Assembly: GCA_947683425.1 (NCBI GenBank)
Contig: CANTUQ010000031.1
Location: 7,451,001 to 7,515,000 of the forward strand
Source: Excoecaria cochinchinensis
Taxonomy: Eukaryota > Streptophyta > Magnoliopsida > Malpighiales > Euphorbiaceae
Direction: 5' to 3'
Length of the DNA: 64,000 nt
Numbering within the stretch: the first letter of the stretch is position 1; every line of letters begins with the position of its first letter. Shown here in pieces: positions 35,959 to 47,929 of the stretch. The notes beneath the pieces were generated by a model that saw only the letters and a program-made list of their open reading frames with translations, was not told where the DNA came from and ran no database searches. The translations under genes and the position numbers were made by a program.

Positions 35959-38016
35959 TGTGACGCGCGCCGGATCCCCACGGCCGCCCGTGGGACCGCC
36001 CGCACGTGGGCGATCGGGGCATTTGTGGGTCCGTTGACAGCTTGCAATAAATCGCAAGTGCGTCTATATTGGGCAACAAGTAGGTTTCATGGAGTCGCCA
36101 CCCAATAGAACATTGGGAAAGTTACTCTCACCTCGGAGAGCCTAAGACTGCGCTTAGTATCCATTTTGGGCCAGCCAGAGGGGTCTTGGAAGGTAAACCT
36201 CTGGCCCTAAGGAGCCTAGGATTAGCGCTAAAGTCTCGTGGCATAAAAAGGTGTCTTGGAGGGTAGACCTCTAGCCTCTTTGAGCCCAAAGACCAGAGCT
36301 GGGTCCAAGATTTCTCATCTATTTCTACCTCGATTATTTTATGATCAAATTTTAATTGTCATTAATTCGCTCTCTCTCCACACGATGCAATTTATTAAAG
36401 GCACATTTATTCATGTTTGGAAAGCCATAAATGAGCAAGTAAATATCAAAAGACGATAAATTACAATAATACAAGGAGCAGAATACAACTCCCTTTATAA
36501 ATGTCCGATACATACATGAATCGGGGCATTGTTTATTTTTGAGGACTTTGGTCCTCGCATGCACCATTATCAAAAGTGGATATTTTTATTTGTGATGATC
36601 TTTATTGGATAAAAATAGGGTATTGGACCCTTGCTTTTGTGTAAACCTCATTTTATTGAATATAAAACATTGAGTCATTTTTATACATTAACGGGACATG
36701 AAAGAAGTACATCCATATACATAAAATAATCAATGAATAACAAATGAAGAAAATATTCAAAAGGATTAGGAAACTAAACCGGACGAAATCCTCCAAATAT
36801 GGTAGGTAGCCGCTCCAACTCGGGATAGTCCAAGAGAATCAATATACACTCATAGAAAGTTAAAAGATGTCAATATATATACAATCAATATATGGGAATC
36901 CAAAGGGACTTGAAAAAGATAGAAAATCATTTAAAAGGGAAGAGACAGAGCCCACCGACGGCCTCTTTTAGGTGACCGACGGGCGTCAGTCAAGATAACC
37001 GACACGTCCGTCTGTCACTCAAAAAGTGGGCGTCTGTAGATGAGGTGACTGACGGGCATCGGTGATAGAGATGACCCGTCGGTCGCCACTGTCTCCGAAA
37101 AAAACAGGAAGAGAAAAATTCCTTTTAAGGCCAAAAGGAGATTTTACAATAAAATCAACTAATGAGAGTCAAAATAAAGAAAAATAATGACAAAATTGGA
37201 AGAATTAACAAATAAAGAATAAATATGAAATGATATGGAGAAGGAATCCGGAATATTTACCCTCAGATAATCGCTTTGGGTGAAATTCTTGTGTTGATTA
37301 GAGCCCCGCGTGTTCCACGAAAAGCAAGATGAAGGATTAAAAAGAGGAAATCAGGTTACTTCCTTCTCAAACCTTCAAAGTATTGTTTTTGGAATCAAAA
37401 TCTAAAGGAAAACTAATTAGTTTTTAGTCCCTTTTGATGGATTTGATCCTCTTTTGAACAAGATTTCTTTATGAAATGTGTTTGCTGGAAGAGAGAGAAA
37501 ATATGCTTGAATTTGGGCAGAGTTTCCCCTCTTCAAAAATTTTGGAAACCCCTTTTTCTATTGAAAATTCTGAGCTTTTATAAGCCAGACACGACCGACG
37601 GGCGTCGCTGTATAGAGGCGGGCATCGGAAGAATCCTTTTGACACAAGGATTCGTCCCACGGCCCTGCCACATCCACCGACGGGCGTCGGAAAGGTTGCG
37701 TGCTTCGGGAAACCAGGCGGCGTTCTGACAGGGGCTGTGACTTTTCGACGGGCGTCGAAAAATACCACAGGCCGTCGGTGACCCCAAGCGATGGGCCAAC
37801 TTCACAGACGGGCTGGCCATCTGTGGAGGAAAAAAAGCTTTTTGACTCGAAAAAACCCCCGTTTTCTCCCCCTCTACCTACGAAAGGTAAAAAGACTCAT
37901 TTCTCGTGGAACGCGGGACTAAAACCCCCAAATCCAAACCATTTATACAGGATGGGATACTGATTTCATCACAGGGTAACCTCTGATCCGGACCGCTCCG
38001 GGACACGGTGCTTACA
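35959..38016 (-). mobile_element. Element B, 5' LTR
   Basis: On the minus strand it starts TGTAAGCACCGTG at 38016 and ends at 35959. TATA box (minus, 37582-37576); CGTCGG clusters at 36952-37090 and 37590-37825. It is followed by TSD GTTGG and the resumed LTR of D. Confidence 0.92.
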
Positions 38017-39253
38017 GTTGGTTTAAATTGTTCATTTGTGTATGTGAATAAGATTTTGGGTGAAAAATTGGGTTAGAATGCACTGGACCTTTCTTCGGTT
38101 ATTAAGCTGTATTGGTAGTTATAGAACTCCAAATGGTATGAAACTAATGCCGTTGGAAATCTAAGATATATTCCTACAAATGTGTTAGAAATACGTTTGA
38201 GCTAATTTTAACTCTAAGTGTCCCAAAAGTGGTCAAGAAGTATAGCTATCTTCTCTGGCGGGTTCAAGGGAGCACTATAGGTTCTTTAGATCATATATGA
38301 AGTTATAGATGTGCAATTGATCTGATATTTGTTGCATTTAAAATTTAACATCATAGGGAACAAATGTTAAGAGGAAGTTTTGCCTAAATATGTCGTTTAG
38401 ATGCCCATTTAGGCTGAGAAAAAAGGAGTTGTGAAGCAGTCCTGAATTCTAGCTTATATTTTGCAAACTTTTTGTAGGTCACAGTGGCAACCAAATTCAT
38501 TACCACCATGACATATGAAAATGCTAGGTAGAATTCTTAGTTTTGGACCTCACGGTCACAACAAATTCATTACCACCGTGACCCCTTCTGTCCGTTTTAT
38601 GTGTTTTTCTTCCCAAATTGAACCCGCTTTCCACCGAAACTTTCTAGGATCCATCCGATACATATTTAGGACTATTAAATGAGTATAAGAATAGATATCA
38701 CATGGAAAATAAACATGAATAGGATTAAGATTAATAGCAAACTAATGAACTAATGATGTGTAATTGTATGTATTAGAATCAAGTCAAGTTTAATGACATT
38801 ATTGAGTATTATAATACTTTAATCTATATAAATGTGTATGATATGAACAAGTATACATAGGTACGAATTAAGATCTAAGTTATATACACATGAAAGACAT
38901 CACATGAAATGAGTTTGCTTAATGAAATATATATAAATGGGATATGAGTAGTGAATGTGTGATCAAAGTAATTGCCTAGCAATATTATATGATGCATGCA
39001 TTGATAATAAATGTTATTAGGATGTATTAGTATGCAAGATATCTATGATGCTATTATGGTTCATGTGGATATTTGAGTGATTATATAATATGATAATGAT
39101 AAATGTGATTTAATGCTTTTAGCTTATGAATTCCTCTTTTAAATGGAGACCCATAATGTGGCAAACTGGTTAAGTAAGTATTTATATAAATGTACAATTA
39201 GTTAGTATGAATGATATGATAAAGTGTCAGGAATAGCATTCTATTTTCGGCAG

Positions 39254-39440
39254 TGGGTATATCACAGTGACAACCTAATGGGTTACCACAGTGAGGTACC
39301 CCAAAAGTGCATTCTGTTTTGGGGTGTGGGTATGTCACGGTGACAACCTAATGGGACTGTTAGGTACCCCAAGATTGCATTCGGCCGAGAGTTTTGGTAT
39401 ATCACGGTGACAACCAATCTGGTTGTGACCGTGACCTACC
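39254..39440 (+). repeat. TCACGGTGAC palindrome pairs in LTR D (5' copy)
   Basis: Three blocks each carry TCAC(G/A)GTGACAACC, two of them followed by an inverted GGTTACCAC(C/A)GTGA or GGTTGTGACCGTGA. They make imperfect hairpins with short loops. The 3' LTR copies are at 44262-44452. Confidence 0.75.
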
Positions 39441-39899
39441 CTATTTTTGTAAAGAGTGGTTAGTTGTTAAGAGTAAAGTTTGAATGTTAAGTTAATGATT
39501 GACCTGATAATGTTTCCATATTTGACTCTGATAATTTTTAGAATATTAAATAGTGCTAAAGCATGTTGATGGAATTATATTGTATGCTTTGTATTACAAA
39601 TAGTATGATGCATGGCTGATATTATGAATTTCTTTATATGTCTACTATACTCTGGATTAAGTATGATGATATTTATATACTTTCTGATTTGACACATGAT
39701 TTAAATGATGCATGACCTGCGAGAGTCAGTCTAGTGGATAGTTAGGCATGCCTAATAGAGTCTTTTAGCTGCAGCCCTTTGGATGTTTGGACCCTGATCA
39801 GGTCCCTCGTTTGGTTCCTCGTAAACCCTTTAATGTGTTTGGATCTTGTTTAAGGTTCCTAATGAAAATGTTTTTGAATATGGAAATGAAATTGATTTT

Positions 39900-39961
39900 C
39901 GATTCGCACCCGTAAGGTGATGTCAGTACTCGATTCGCACCCGTAAGGTGATGTCCGTATA
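39900..39961 (+). repeat. 31-bp tandem repeat, two copies (D, 5' LTR)
   Basis: The unit CGATTCGCACCCGTAAGGTG... is repeated twice. The 3' LTR has three copies (44913-45005). Confidence 0.9.
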
Positions 39962-40437
39962 CTCGTTATCCACTATTTTGAGTCAACAGGTATTTTGGTT
40001 TGCTTTGTCTGCTATGAATATGTGAATATGATATTCGAATGTGTAAGATTTCAGTCATGTGAATCAGTTATGAATTCGAATGTGATTATGAATCTCTGAA
40101 TGGGTTAAATGTGACTCAAACATGCCTGTTGTGTGCGATTATTCATATATATCGTATTGTAACTGCGTTTGAATATAATCGATTGTGGTTATAAGCATGT
40201 GAATGTGAGTTTATACTGTTAACTATTATGGATTAGCATGTGAACTAGTTTGTGTGAAAATGCAACATTGACTATTGAATGATTATATATGAATGTGGAT
40301 ATGATCCTCTTAACGCACGGCTCTTATATGCAAGTATAATATTATATGTGTTATGAATGTCCGTATATGCCATTTGCATGTGTTATGCCTTGGCGACCAT
40401 TGTTAATGGCGGCCCATTTTTCTTGTGTGTTTCCCCA

Positions 40438-40455
40438 CTAAGCGTTATCTCTTAG
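40438..40455 (+). other. Conserved LTR stem-loop (D, 5' LTR)
   Basis: CTAAGCGTTATCTCTTAG; one mismatch in the stem compared with the E copy. It lies 462 bp before the LTR end. Confidence 0.65.
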
Positions 40456-40922
40456 CACGGGTTCTTTTCACGTACAGGTGGCAGGTTTGGTTCAGTTCGA
40501 GTTGCGCATCTGCAAGGGTCGGCCACATAGGAGCTAGAATTTTTGTACTTTGTTCGGCCTCTATAATTGGGATTTTGTATTTCTGTATAATATGTATATG
40601 TAATAATAAGTAAAGATACCGATGTAATAATTTGGACTGCATAAATATTTTTATATTTATGTCTTAAGTATTTTCTCTGTCCTATCGTTCGCCTGAGGCT
40701 TCTGTTGTATGGTTGTAATTTTGTATAGGTGTATGCTTTCGCTTAATGTATGTGCATTTATGAATTATGTATGTTCAGTTTTTGCTCCTTAAAGTTTTAA
40801 ATTCTTTCGTACTTATATATGTGCTTTGTATCGCTTCTGTCCGGTAGCACACCTGCTCGTACGGCTGCCTACTCCCTTGTGGATGGGTTCGCCTACGTAC
40901 GGGTAGGGGGTGTTACATTTAG

Positions 40923-40933
40923 TGGTATCAGAG
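40923..40933 (+). other. Primer-binding site, initiator tRNA-Met, element D
   Basis: TGGTATCAGAG followed by T instead of the usual C, 5 bp after the LTR end. Confidence 0.85.
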
Positions 40934-41203
40934 TGCCGGTTTGGCGGTTCTGGTTGTCTTGTTTGTTAAGTGTCGAGTCTTTACATGCTAGTCGGTTATG
41001 TGTCGTGTCTTTGCATGCGAGTCGATTTTGTATCATGGCCGAAAGCAGATGTGTCTTGTCTGCTGTTGTGTCTAGATGGAGTCTGATTCTAGTAAGAATG
41101 TGGGCGAGACAACAGCAAGTGTGAACCCAGTTGTGCTAATCAGAGTGTTTTCGAACATCTTTCGGTTGGAGATTCCGGTCCTGTTTCTAATGATAGGACA
41201 TTA

Positions 41204-41419
41204 GTGCAAGGATTGATTCGGATTTTGGATAGGCTGACTGCATCTCGGGTTTCTCAAGGCCCTGTTCAGAAGGTACCACAGAAAAGAAAGGTGTCGAGTA
41301 TAGAGGTGTTAGTGGGAAAGAAAATTCGAGGACCTCCAATGTGTCAACAATGTCAGAAGCAACATTGGGACAAGTGTAAGAAATCTAACAAGAATTGGAT
41401 ACCACCGGTAAGTGGATGA
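41204..41419 (+). pseudogene. gag: Gag nucleocapsid fragment (D)
   Basis: A 71-residue open frame with a basic middle (QKRKVSS, VGKKIRG) and CQQCQKQHWDKC, a CX2CX3HX3C zinc knuckle as in Tekay/Del Gag. It has no capsid part before it and no protease after it, so it is a relic retained in the shortened element. A non-coding role in RNA packaging is possible, as an inference. Confidence 0.55.
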
Positions 41420-42130
41420 GTATTTGGATCTTGTAAGGTTTTGGTAGTACTCTATATGCTTGTCAGATCCCTAGAAAAGTGTTTGAATGAAAGCATATTG
41501 AATCATGGGGACGGGACAAAGTGCATCATCATAGCATTAATTGCATTTCTTCAGCATCATTCTGCATACATGAGCCAACACACTCTCATTGCATCATCAT
41601 CCTTTTGACCATACATGATAAGCATTTACATATATGTTTTGATTGAGAGAAAGCTGACAGGGTGTATATGTACTATTTGATATTAAGATTAAGGGTAAGA
41701 ATGACGAGCTCAGCAATTGTTAAGGAAAGTGTTCTGTGTTTGGTTAAGATGAGCAGAAAGAGTATTTCGGGATCTTACACAAGTGAAGGTAAAAAGGATT
41801 TTGGAGTTTGACAGGAGTGTTATTGGTAAGGAGAAATGTAGATATGACGAATATCTTTTAAGTATTGAAGGATTTATATAGCAATCGGCGAAAGTTAATT
41901 GGTTTATGTGTAAAGTGTTTGGGCTTTGATTTCTGACGGGCAGTTAAGTAATGATCATTCTGATGAATGTGTTTGATTCGAATATAAGAAAGTGATTTAA
42001 GAGTACAATGATGGCAATAAGTGTAAGCGAGTGAGTAGTTTGAGAGTGAAGTGTATGAGTTTGTTGGTGACATGGAATGTAATGTTGGGAATTCTTTTCA
42101 GTGTAAGTGAATTTCGAGGACGAAATTCTG

Positions 42131-42145
42131 TTAGGAGGGAAGAGT
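42131..42145 (+). other. Polypurine tract of element D
   Basis: TTAGGAGGGAAGAGT directly before the LTR start TGTCACACCC (42146). Confidence 0.75.
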
Positions 42146-45100
42146 TGTCACACCCGAAATCAGGCCTAGTCGGAATTGGCAAGCTAAGTAGGGATTTCAA
42201 GTGTAATTTGGTAATTTGTACATGAGGGAATTAGACAATAAGGACTTAATTGCAAAGTAATTAATTAAATAAGTTAAGTGGGGAAAATTTTGGTATGCAT
42301 GTGGTGTAGGGTGTAGCGTATTTGTGGTGATTTAATCTAGTGAAGTGTGTGTACTGTACCCAAGGATGTAAAGTGTTTTTGAGCAATTATTTGGTGTGTG
42401 TTGTGTTTCGGTACCAAATATTTCAAAGCATTGATTTAAGGGATCATTTAGTGTGTGAGTGGTGTATGGTACATTGGAGCATGAAAGTCAAAAGTGGTTT
42501 GTTTGTCTAATGGGAGCTTGCCATGTGGAGAGTTAGGTGGGAGCATTTAGTGTGATTTGGGTTTAGGAGAGAGGAAAAGCAGATTTTCTTCTTCTTGTTC
42601 CCATTACCCTTTCTTCCTCCTTCATCTTCTTCATTTACTCTTAGTCTCACTTGCTTTGTCTTAGAGTAAACCTTGAGATTGAAGTTGGTTTTGTTGAGTT
42701 AAGAGCTGGGTTTTGAGAGGTAAGCGTTTGGGTGTTTTAGGTACTTCTTCTCCAACTTCTTCTTTCTATTTTCTGGTTTGAAAGGATTATTGCATGGTTT
42801 GATCTAAGTGTACGTTTGTGGATGGGTTTTGTGCAAGTTTCGGTTAAGAGATTGGACAAAGGAAAAGAAGGATTAAAGCTTGAAGAGGATAGTGGGTTGT
42901 GCTTCATAGAGGTTTGGGAAACTCTCTATTATATATATGAATTTTAGTACATTCATGTGTGATATGAGTTTCTTGAATGTGTTGTTGATGATATATGATG
43001 ATGGTAGTGAGTGTTGGTTTAAATTGTTCATTTGTGTATGTGAATAAGATTTTGGGTGAAAAACTGGGTTAGAATGCACTGGACCTTTCTTCGGTTATTA
43101 AGCTGTCTTGGGAGTTGTAGAACTCTAAATGCTATGAAACTAGTACCGTTGGACATATAAGATATATTCCTACAAATTTGTTAGAAATAATTTTGAGCTA
43201 ATTTTAACTCTAAGTGTCCCAAAAGTGGTCAAGAAGTAGAGCTATCTTCTCTGGCCGGGTTCAGTGGAGCACTATAGGTTCTTTAGATCATATCGGACGC
43301 TATAGACGTCCAATTGATCTGAAATTTGTTGCATTTGAATTTTAACATCTTAGAAAACAAATTTTAAGAAGGAATTTTTCCCTAGAAATCTCTTTTAGAT
43401 GCCCGTTTAGGCTAAACATAAAGGAGTTGTGAAGCAGTACTGAATTCTGGCTTCTGTTTTGCAAACTTTTGGTAGGTCACGGTGGCAACCAAATTCATTA
43501 CCACCATGACATATGAAAATGCTAGGCAGAACGCTTACTTTTGGACCTCATGGTCACAACAAATTCATTACCACCGTGACCCCTTCTGTCTTGACCGTTT
43601 TATGTGTTTTTCTTCCCGAATTGAACCCGCTTTCCACCGAAACTTTCTAGGATCCATCCGATGCATGTTTAGGACTATTAAATGAGTATAAAAATAGTTA
43701 TCACATGGAAAATAAACAAGAATAGGATTAAGATTAATAGCAAACTAATGAAGTAATGATGTGTAATTGTATGTATTAGAATCAAATCAAGTTTAATGAC
43801 ATTATTGAGTATTATAATACTTTAATCTATATAAACTTGAATGATATGAACAAGTATGCATAGGTACGAATTAAGATCTAAGTTATATACACATGAAAGA
43901 CATCACATGAAATGAGTTTGCTTAATGAAATATATATATATGGGATATGAGTAGTGAATGTGTGATCGAAGTAATTGCCTAACAATATTATATGATGCAT
44001 GCATTGATAATAAATGTTATTAGAATGTATTAGTATGCAAGATATCTATGATGCTATTATGGTTCATGTGGATATTTGAGTGATTATATAATATGATAAT
44101 GATAAATGTGATTTAATGCTTTTAGCTTATGAATTCCCCTTTTAAATGGAGACCCATAATATGGCAAACCGAGTAAGTAAGTATTTATATAAATGTACAA
44201 TTAGTTGGTATGAATGATATGATAAAGTGTCAGGAATAGCATTCTGTTTTGGGCATTGGGTATGTCACGGTGACAACCTAATGGGTTACCACCGTGAGGT
44301 ACCCCAAAAGTGCATTCTGTTTTGGGGTGGGGTGTGGGTATGTCACGGTGACAACCTAATGGGTTACCACCGTGAGGTACCCCAAGATTGCATTCTGCCG
44401 AGAGTTTTGGTATGTCACGGTGACAACCAATCTAGTTGTGACCGTGACCTACCCTATTTTTGTAAAGAGTGGTTAGTTGTTAAAAGTAAAGTTTGAATGT
44501 TAAGTTAATGATTGACCTGATAATGTTTCCATATTTGACTCTGATAATTTTTAGAATATTAAATAGTGCTAAAGCATGTTGATGGAATTATATTGTATGC
44601 TTTATAATACGAATAGTATGATGCATGGCTGATATTATGAATTTCTTTATATATCTACTATACTCTGGATTAAGTATGATGATATTTATATACTGTCTGA
44701 TTTGACAAATGATTTAAATGATGCATAACCTGCGAGAGTCAGTCTAGTGGATATTTAGGCATGCCTAATAGAGTCTTTTAGCTGCAGCCCTTTGGATGTT
44801 TGGACCCTAATCAGGTCCCCCATTTGGTTCCTCGCGAACACTTTAATGTGTTTGGATCTTGTTTAAGGTTCCTAATGAAAATGTTTTTGAATATGGAAAT
44901 GAAATTGATTTTCGATTCGCACCCGTAAGGTGATGTCAGTATTCGATTCGCACCCGTAAGGTGATGTCAGTACTCGATTCGCACCCGTAAGGTGATGTCC
45001 GTATACTCGTTATCCACTATTTTGAGTCAGCAGGTATTTTGTTTTGCTTTGTCTGATATGAATATGAGAATGTGATATCCGAATGTGTAAGAAATCAGTC

Positions 45101-45977
45101 ATGTGAATCAGTTATGAATTCGAATGTGATTATGAATCTCTAAATGGGTTAAATGTGACTCAAACATGCCGATTGTGTGCGATTATTCATATATATCGTA
45201 TTGTAACTGCGTTTGAATATAATCAATTGTTGTTAAAAGCATGTGAATTAGTATGTATACGAATGTGAGTTTATACTGTTAACTATTATGGATTAGCATG
45301 TGAACTAGTTTGTGTGAAAATGCGACATTGACTATTGAATGATTATATATGAATGTGGATATTATCCTCTTAACGCACGGCTCTTATATGCAAGTATAAT
45401 ATTATATGTGTTATGAATGTCCGTATATGCCATTTGCATGTGTTATGCCTTGGCGACCATTGTTAATGGCCGCCCATTTTTCTTGTGTGTTTTCCGACTA
45501 AGCGTTATCGCTTAGCACGGGTTCTTTTCCCGTGCAGGTGGCAGGTTTGGTTCGGTTCGAGTCGCACATCTGCAAGGGTCGGCCATATAGGAGCTAGAAT
45601 TTTTGTACTTTGTTCGGCCTCTGTAATTGGGATTTTGTATTTCTGTATAATATGTATATGTAATAATAAGTAAAGATACCGATGTAATATTTTGGACTGC
45701 ATAAATATTTTTATTTTTATGTCTTAAGTATTTTCTCTGTCCTATCTTTCGTCTGAGGCTTCTGTTGTATGGTTGTAAGTTTGTATAGGTGTATACTTTC
45801 GCTTAATGTATGCGCATTTATGAATTATGTATGTTCAGTTTTTGCTCCTTAAAGTTTTAAATTCTTTCATACTTATATATGTGCTTTGTATTGCTTCTGT
45901 CCGGTAGCACACCTGGTCGTACGACTGCCTACTCCCTTGCGGATGGGTTCGCCTACGTACGGGTAGGGGGTGTTACA
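42146..45977 (+). mobile_element. Element D, 3' LTR
   Basis: Uninterrupted 3832-bp copy, TGTCACACCC to GGGTGTTACA, followed by TSD GGTTC. It serves as the reference for the split 5' LTR. It carries the palindrome pairs (43470-43585, 44262-44452), three 31-bp units and the stem-loop at 45498-45515. Confidence 0.92.
44913..45005 (+). repeat. 31-bp tandem repeat, three copies (D, 3' LTR)
   Basis: Three units beginning CGATTCGCACCC at 44913, 44944 and 44975. There is one more than in the 5' LTR, so the number changed after or during insertion. Confidence 0.9.
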
Positions 45978-45982
45978 GGTTC

Positions 45983-46384
45983 ATTGGAACGGTATAGCTT
46001 GTTGAGGTCCTATCTCACGTTTTATATTTCCCAATTCCGTGAAATTTGCTCCATTGGAAACTTAATATCCTAGGGAACAATTTTTAACAGGATGTTTTTC
46101 CTAAAATGTGGTTTAGACATTGTTTTAGGCGTTACAATTTTGATGTGAAAAGCAGTCTCGTAGGGCAGCCGATGAAAGCTACTATCGCGAGCGCGACCAT
46201 GGTCGCGAGCATGACAGAACAAGCTATATTAGGACTTTTTTTTCTTATTTGAAGCCCATGGTTGGCATGAATCAATTCCCACCTTTACCCTCTTCTTGTT
46301 TGTGCATTTTTGTGTGTTTTTTCCTTCCCGAAATGCATCCAAACTTCATTGCAAGTTCCTATAACTTGTCCAATTCATGCCTAA
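45983..46384 (+). mobile_element. Solo LTR F, middle piece
   Basis: Continues F from 5587 and ends at the CCTAA target (46380-46384) of element C. It contains CGCGACCATGGTCGCG, a perfect 16-bp palindrome, near 46192-46207, downstream of the AAGCAGTC landmark. Confidence 0.85.
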
Positions 46385-47777
46385 TGATATGAGCTTAATT
46401 AGCTCATAATTAAACTATATTTTATGGTTATAAGTAATGTTTTAAGTGTTTTTATTTGTAGGAATTAGGTATGTTTTATGTGTTTTGTTAAGTTTTGTGT
46501 GTAGGAGACAAATGGAGAAAGTATGGAGTTAATGGAGAAAATATGGAGCAAAATGGAGAGAAGAAGAAGAATTGACTTAAGGCAGAAGAGTCTCTGTCGC
46601 GATCGCGATGGGAGGCGCGAGCGCGACAGAGCGCGCTAAGGAGAATCAAGAGAAGAAGAGAAAAGAGAAGAGAAGAGGAGCTGTCGCGACCAAGGGAAGA
46701 CGTCGCGAGGTCGCGACAGGGCGCGGAGAAGGCACACGCGAGGAAAGGCGAGCGAAAGAGAAGGCGTGATCTGTCGCGAGCGCGACAGGAGTCGCGATCG
46801 CGACAGAGGGATCCGTTAGACACTAAAGTTCAAATTTGAACTTGAAAAGTTGTATCTTTCCTCCAACAATTACAACCTTTGTAGAAGGGCATCTGAAGGG
46901 GCATGAGTTGATGTTTTAAATACTGATTTTAACTGTAATTTAGAGATGTTAGACTTAGAATTAAAGACTTGAATATTTTTCTGCAATTTAGAATAATTTT
47001 CTTTAGTTTTTCTTAAGTAGAGTTTATGTGTTGAAGAGAAGGTATTATACAAGGAAGAAGACTACAATTGGTGACTTGAAAAGGGTTGAGAAATCTCCTG
47101 CTTCAATTCTTATCTTTTAATTCTTCTTTGTAATTTTTATGATGTAAATTCTGAACTAGAATGTTTATATTAAATATTTTATTGTTCATATTAATTCAAG
47201 TGTTCTTAATTGTAGAATTACTCATTAGTACATTATTCATGATCATTATAAGTTTGAATTTAATTGAGAAATAAATTTATTCTTACAACTAATTGGAAAT
47301 TCATCATTAAGATATTGTTTGAGAAATCATAATATTGAAATGGTTGCTATAGGTTGTATTTTATTCCTAAGATTTACATGTATAATCATCTAGTTCTTAA
47401 ATGAAAGTTTGGAATTAGACTTGTATGTGTATGTTTTGGGCAGTCTTACTTATATTGAGAAAGTAAGTAGGAAATTTATTCAACTTGGCTTACAAGGAAA
47501 GAATACTAAAATCATTAAGAACAATTAATTCAAGTTCCATCTTTATATCTAGCATCATTAATCTTTTCTATCTTCTTGGATTCACACAAACTTGACTTAG
47601 TAAGGTTACATGTTAGATTAATTTAGAATCACTTTTCCATCAATTTATCATTGTAAACAAGATTAAAATCAATTAGTAATAGTGTGTAAAAACGTTCCCT
47701 GTGGGATCGATATCTAAAGTACTATTGCGGTACACCGTATACTTGCGGTATGATGCATCACTAGAAAATGCACAACA
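46385..47777 (+). mobile_element. Element C, 5' LTR
   Basis: TGATATGAGCTTAATTAGC to AATGCACAACA. It begins with the dyad GAGCTTAATTAGCTC (46391-46405). A TCGCG palindrome cluster (46594-46812) is followed by CCGTTAGAC (46813-46821). The ORF reading this cluster in antisense (RDRDS repeats) is a by-product of the repeated words. Confidence 0.95.
46594..46812 (+). repeat. TCGCG palindrome cluster in LTR C
   Basis: Many CGCGA/TCGCG words, among them TGTCGCGATCGCGA, CTGTCGCGAGCGCGACAG and GTCGCGATCGCGACAG. The identical copy lies at 57359-57577. Confidence 0.85.
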
Positions 47778-47783
47778 AGTTTT

Positions 47784-47801
47784 TGGCGCCGTTGCCGGGG
47801 A
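47784..47801 (+). other. Primer-binding site, tRNA-Asp, element C
   Basis: TGGCGCCGTTGCCGGGGA is a perfect complement of the plant tRNA-Asp 3' end, 6 bp after the LTR. It is the standard primer of Athila elements. Confidence 0.92.
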
Positions 47802-47929
47802 TCGGTTGTTTGCCATTATAAAAATTGATTTATGATTTTGGATTACAATATTTTGTTTTGTATTAATTTGTTTATTTGTTTAAATTAATTTTGTGTTTTG
47901 TATTTGTTTTTACAGGATTTTAGAAGTTC

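Larger units (their letters stand above)
6460..38016 (-). mobile_element. Element B, Tat/Ogre-like LTR retrotransposon, minus orientation, defective
   Basis: The TSD GTTGG lies at 6455-6459 and 38017-38021. The 5' LTR is 35959-38016 and the 3' LTR is 6460-8518. The element is split by A (8797-26054 plus one TSD copy); its own sequence is about 14.3 kb. The order on the minus strand is primer site, gag, a deletion of protease and most of RT, RT tail-RNase H-integrase, antisense DUF7745-like gene, divergent promoter, sense accessory gene, tandem repeats, polypurine tract, LTR. It is defective through the deletion and several stops. Confidence 0.92.
38022..40917 (+). mobile_element. Element D, 5' LTR, right piece
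   Basis: Resumes TTTAAATTG exactly where 6459 stopped and ends GGGTGTTACA at 40917. It aligns with 43019-45977. It holds TCACGGTGAC-type palindrome pairs (38477-38590, 39254-39440), two 31-bp repeat units (39900-39961) and the conserved stem-loop (40438-40455). Confidence 0.9.
40918..42145 (+). mobile_element. Element D, internal region without pol
   Basis: 1228 bp lie between the LTRs. An ATGGAGTCTGATTC gag-like start (about 41074) lies near the primer site. A zinc-knuckle fragment is at 41204-41419, and the region ends with AATTTCGAGGACGAAATTC, the Tekay pol 3' tail. RT, RNase H and integrase are absent. Long blocks align with the internal region of E. Confidence 0.8.
5588..45977 (+). mobile_element. 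Element D, Tekay-derived non-autonomous LTR retrotransposon (host of B and A)
   Basis: The TSD is GGTTC (5583-5587 and 45978-45982). The 5' LTR is split by element B into 5588-6459 and 38022-40917 (about 3.77 kb in total). The internal region is 40918-42145 and the 3' LTR is 42146-45977 (3.83 kb). The primer site (initiator Met) and polypurine tract are present, but pol is missing. The LTR copies differ by scattered substitutions and by one 31-bp repeat unit. The perfect TSD shows it inserted as a unit, so its replication proteins must have come from another element. Confidence 0.9.

Noticed and set aside
46488..46823. 111-codon ORF in LTR C (and its identical copy at 57253-57588)
   Set aside because: R-D-R-D repeats come from the CGCGA words read in antisense; identical only because the LTRs are.
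47784..47801. tRNA-like sequence (also at 978-989, 10812-10829, 40923-40933)
   Set aside because: Only the 3'-end complement is present, at the LTR border; these are primer sites, not tRNA genes.
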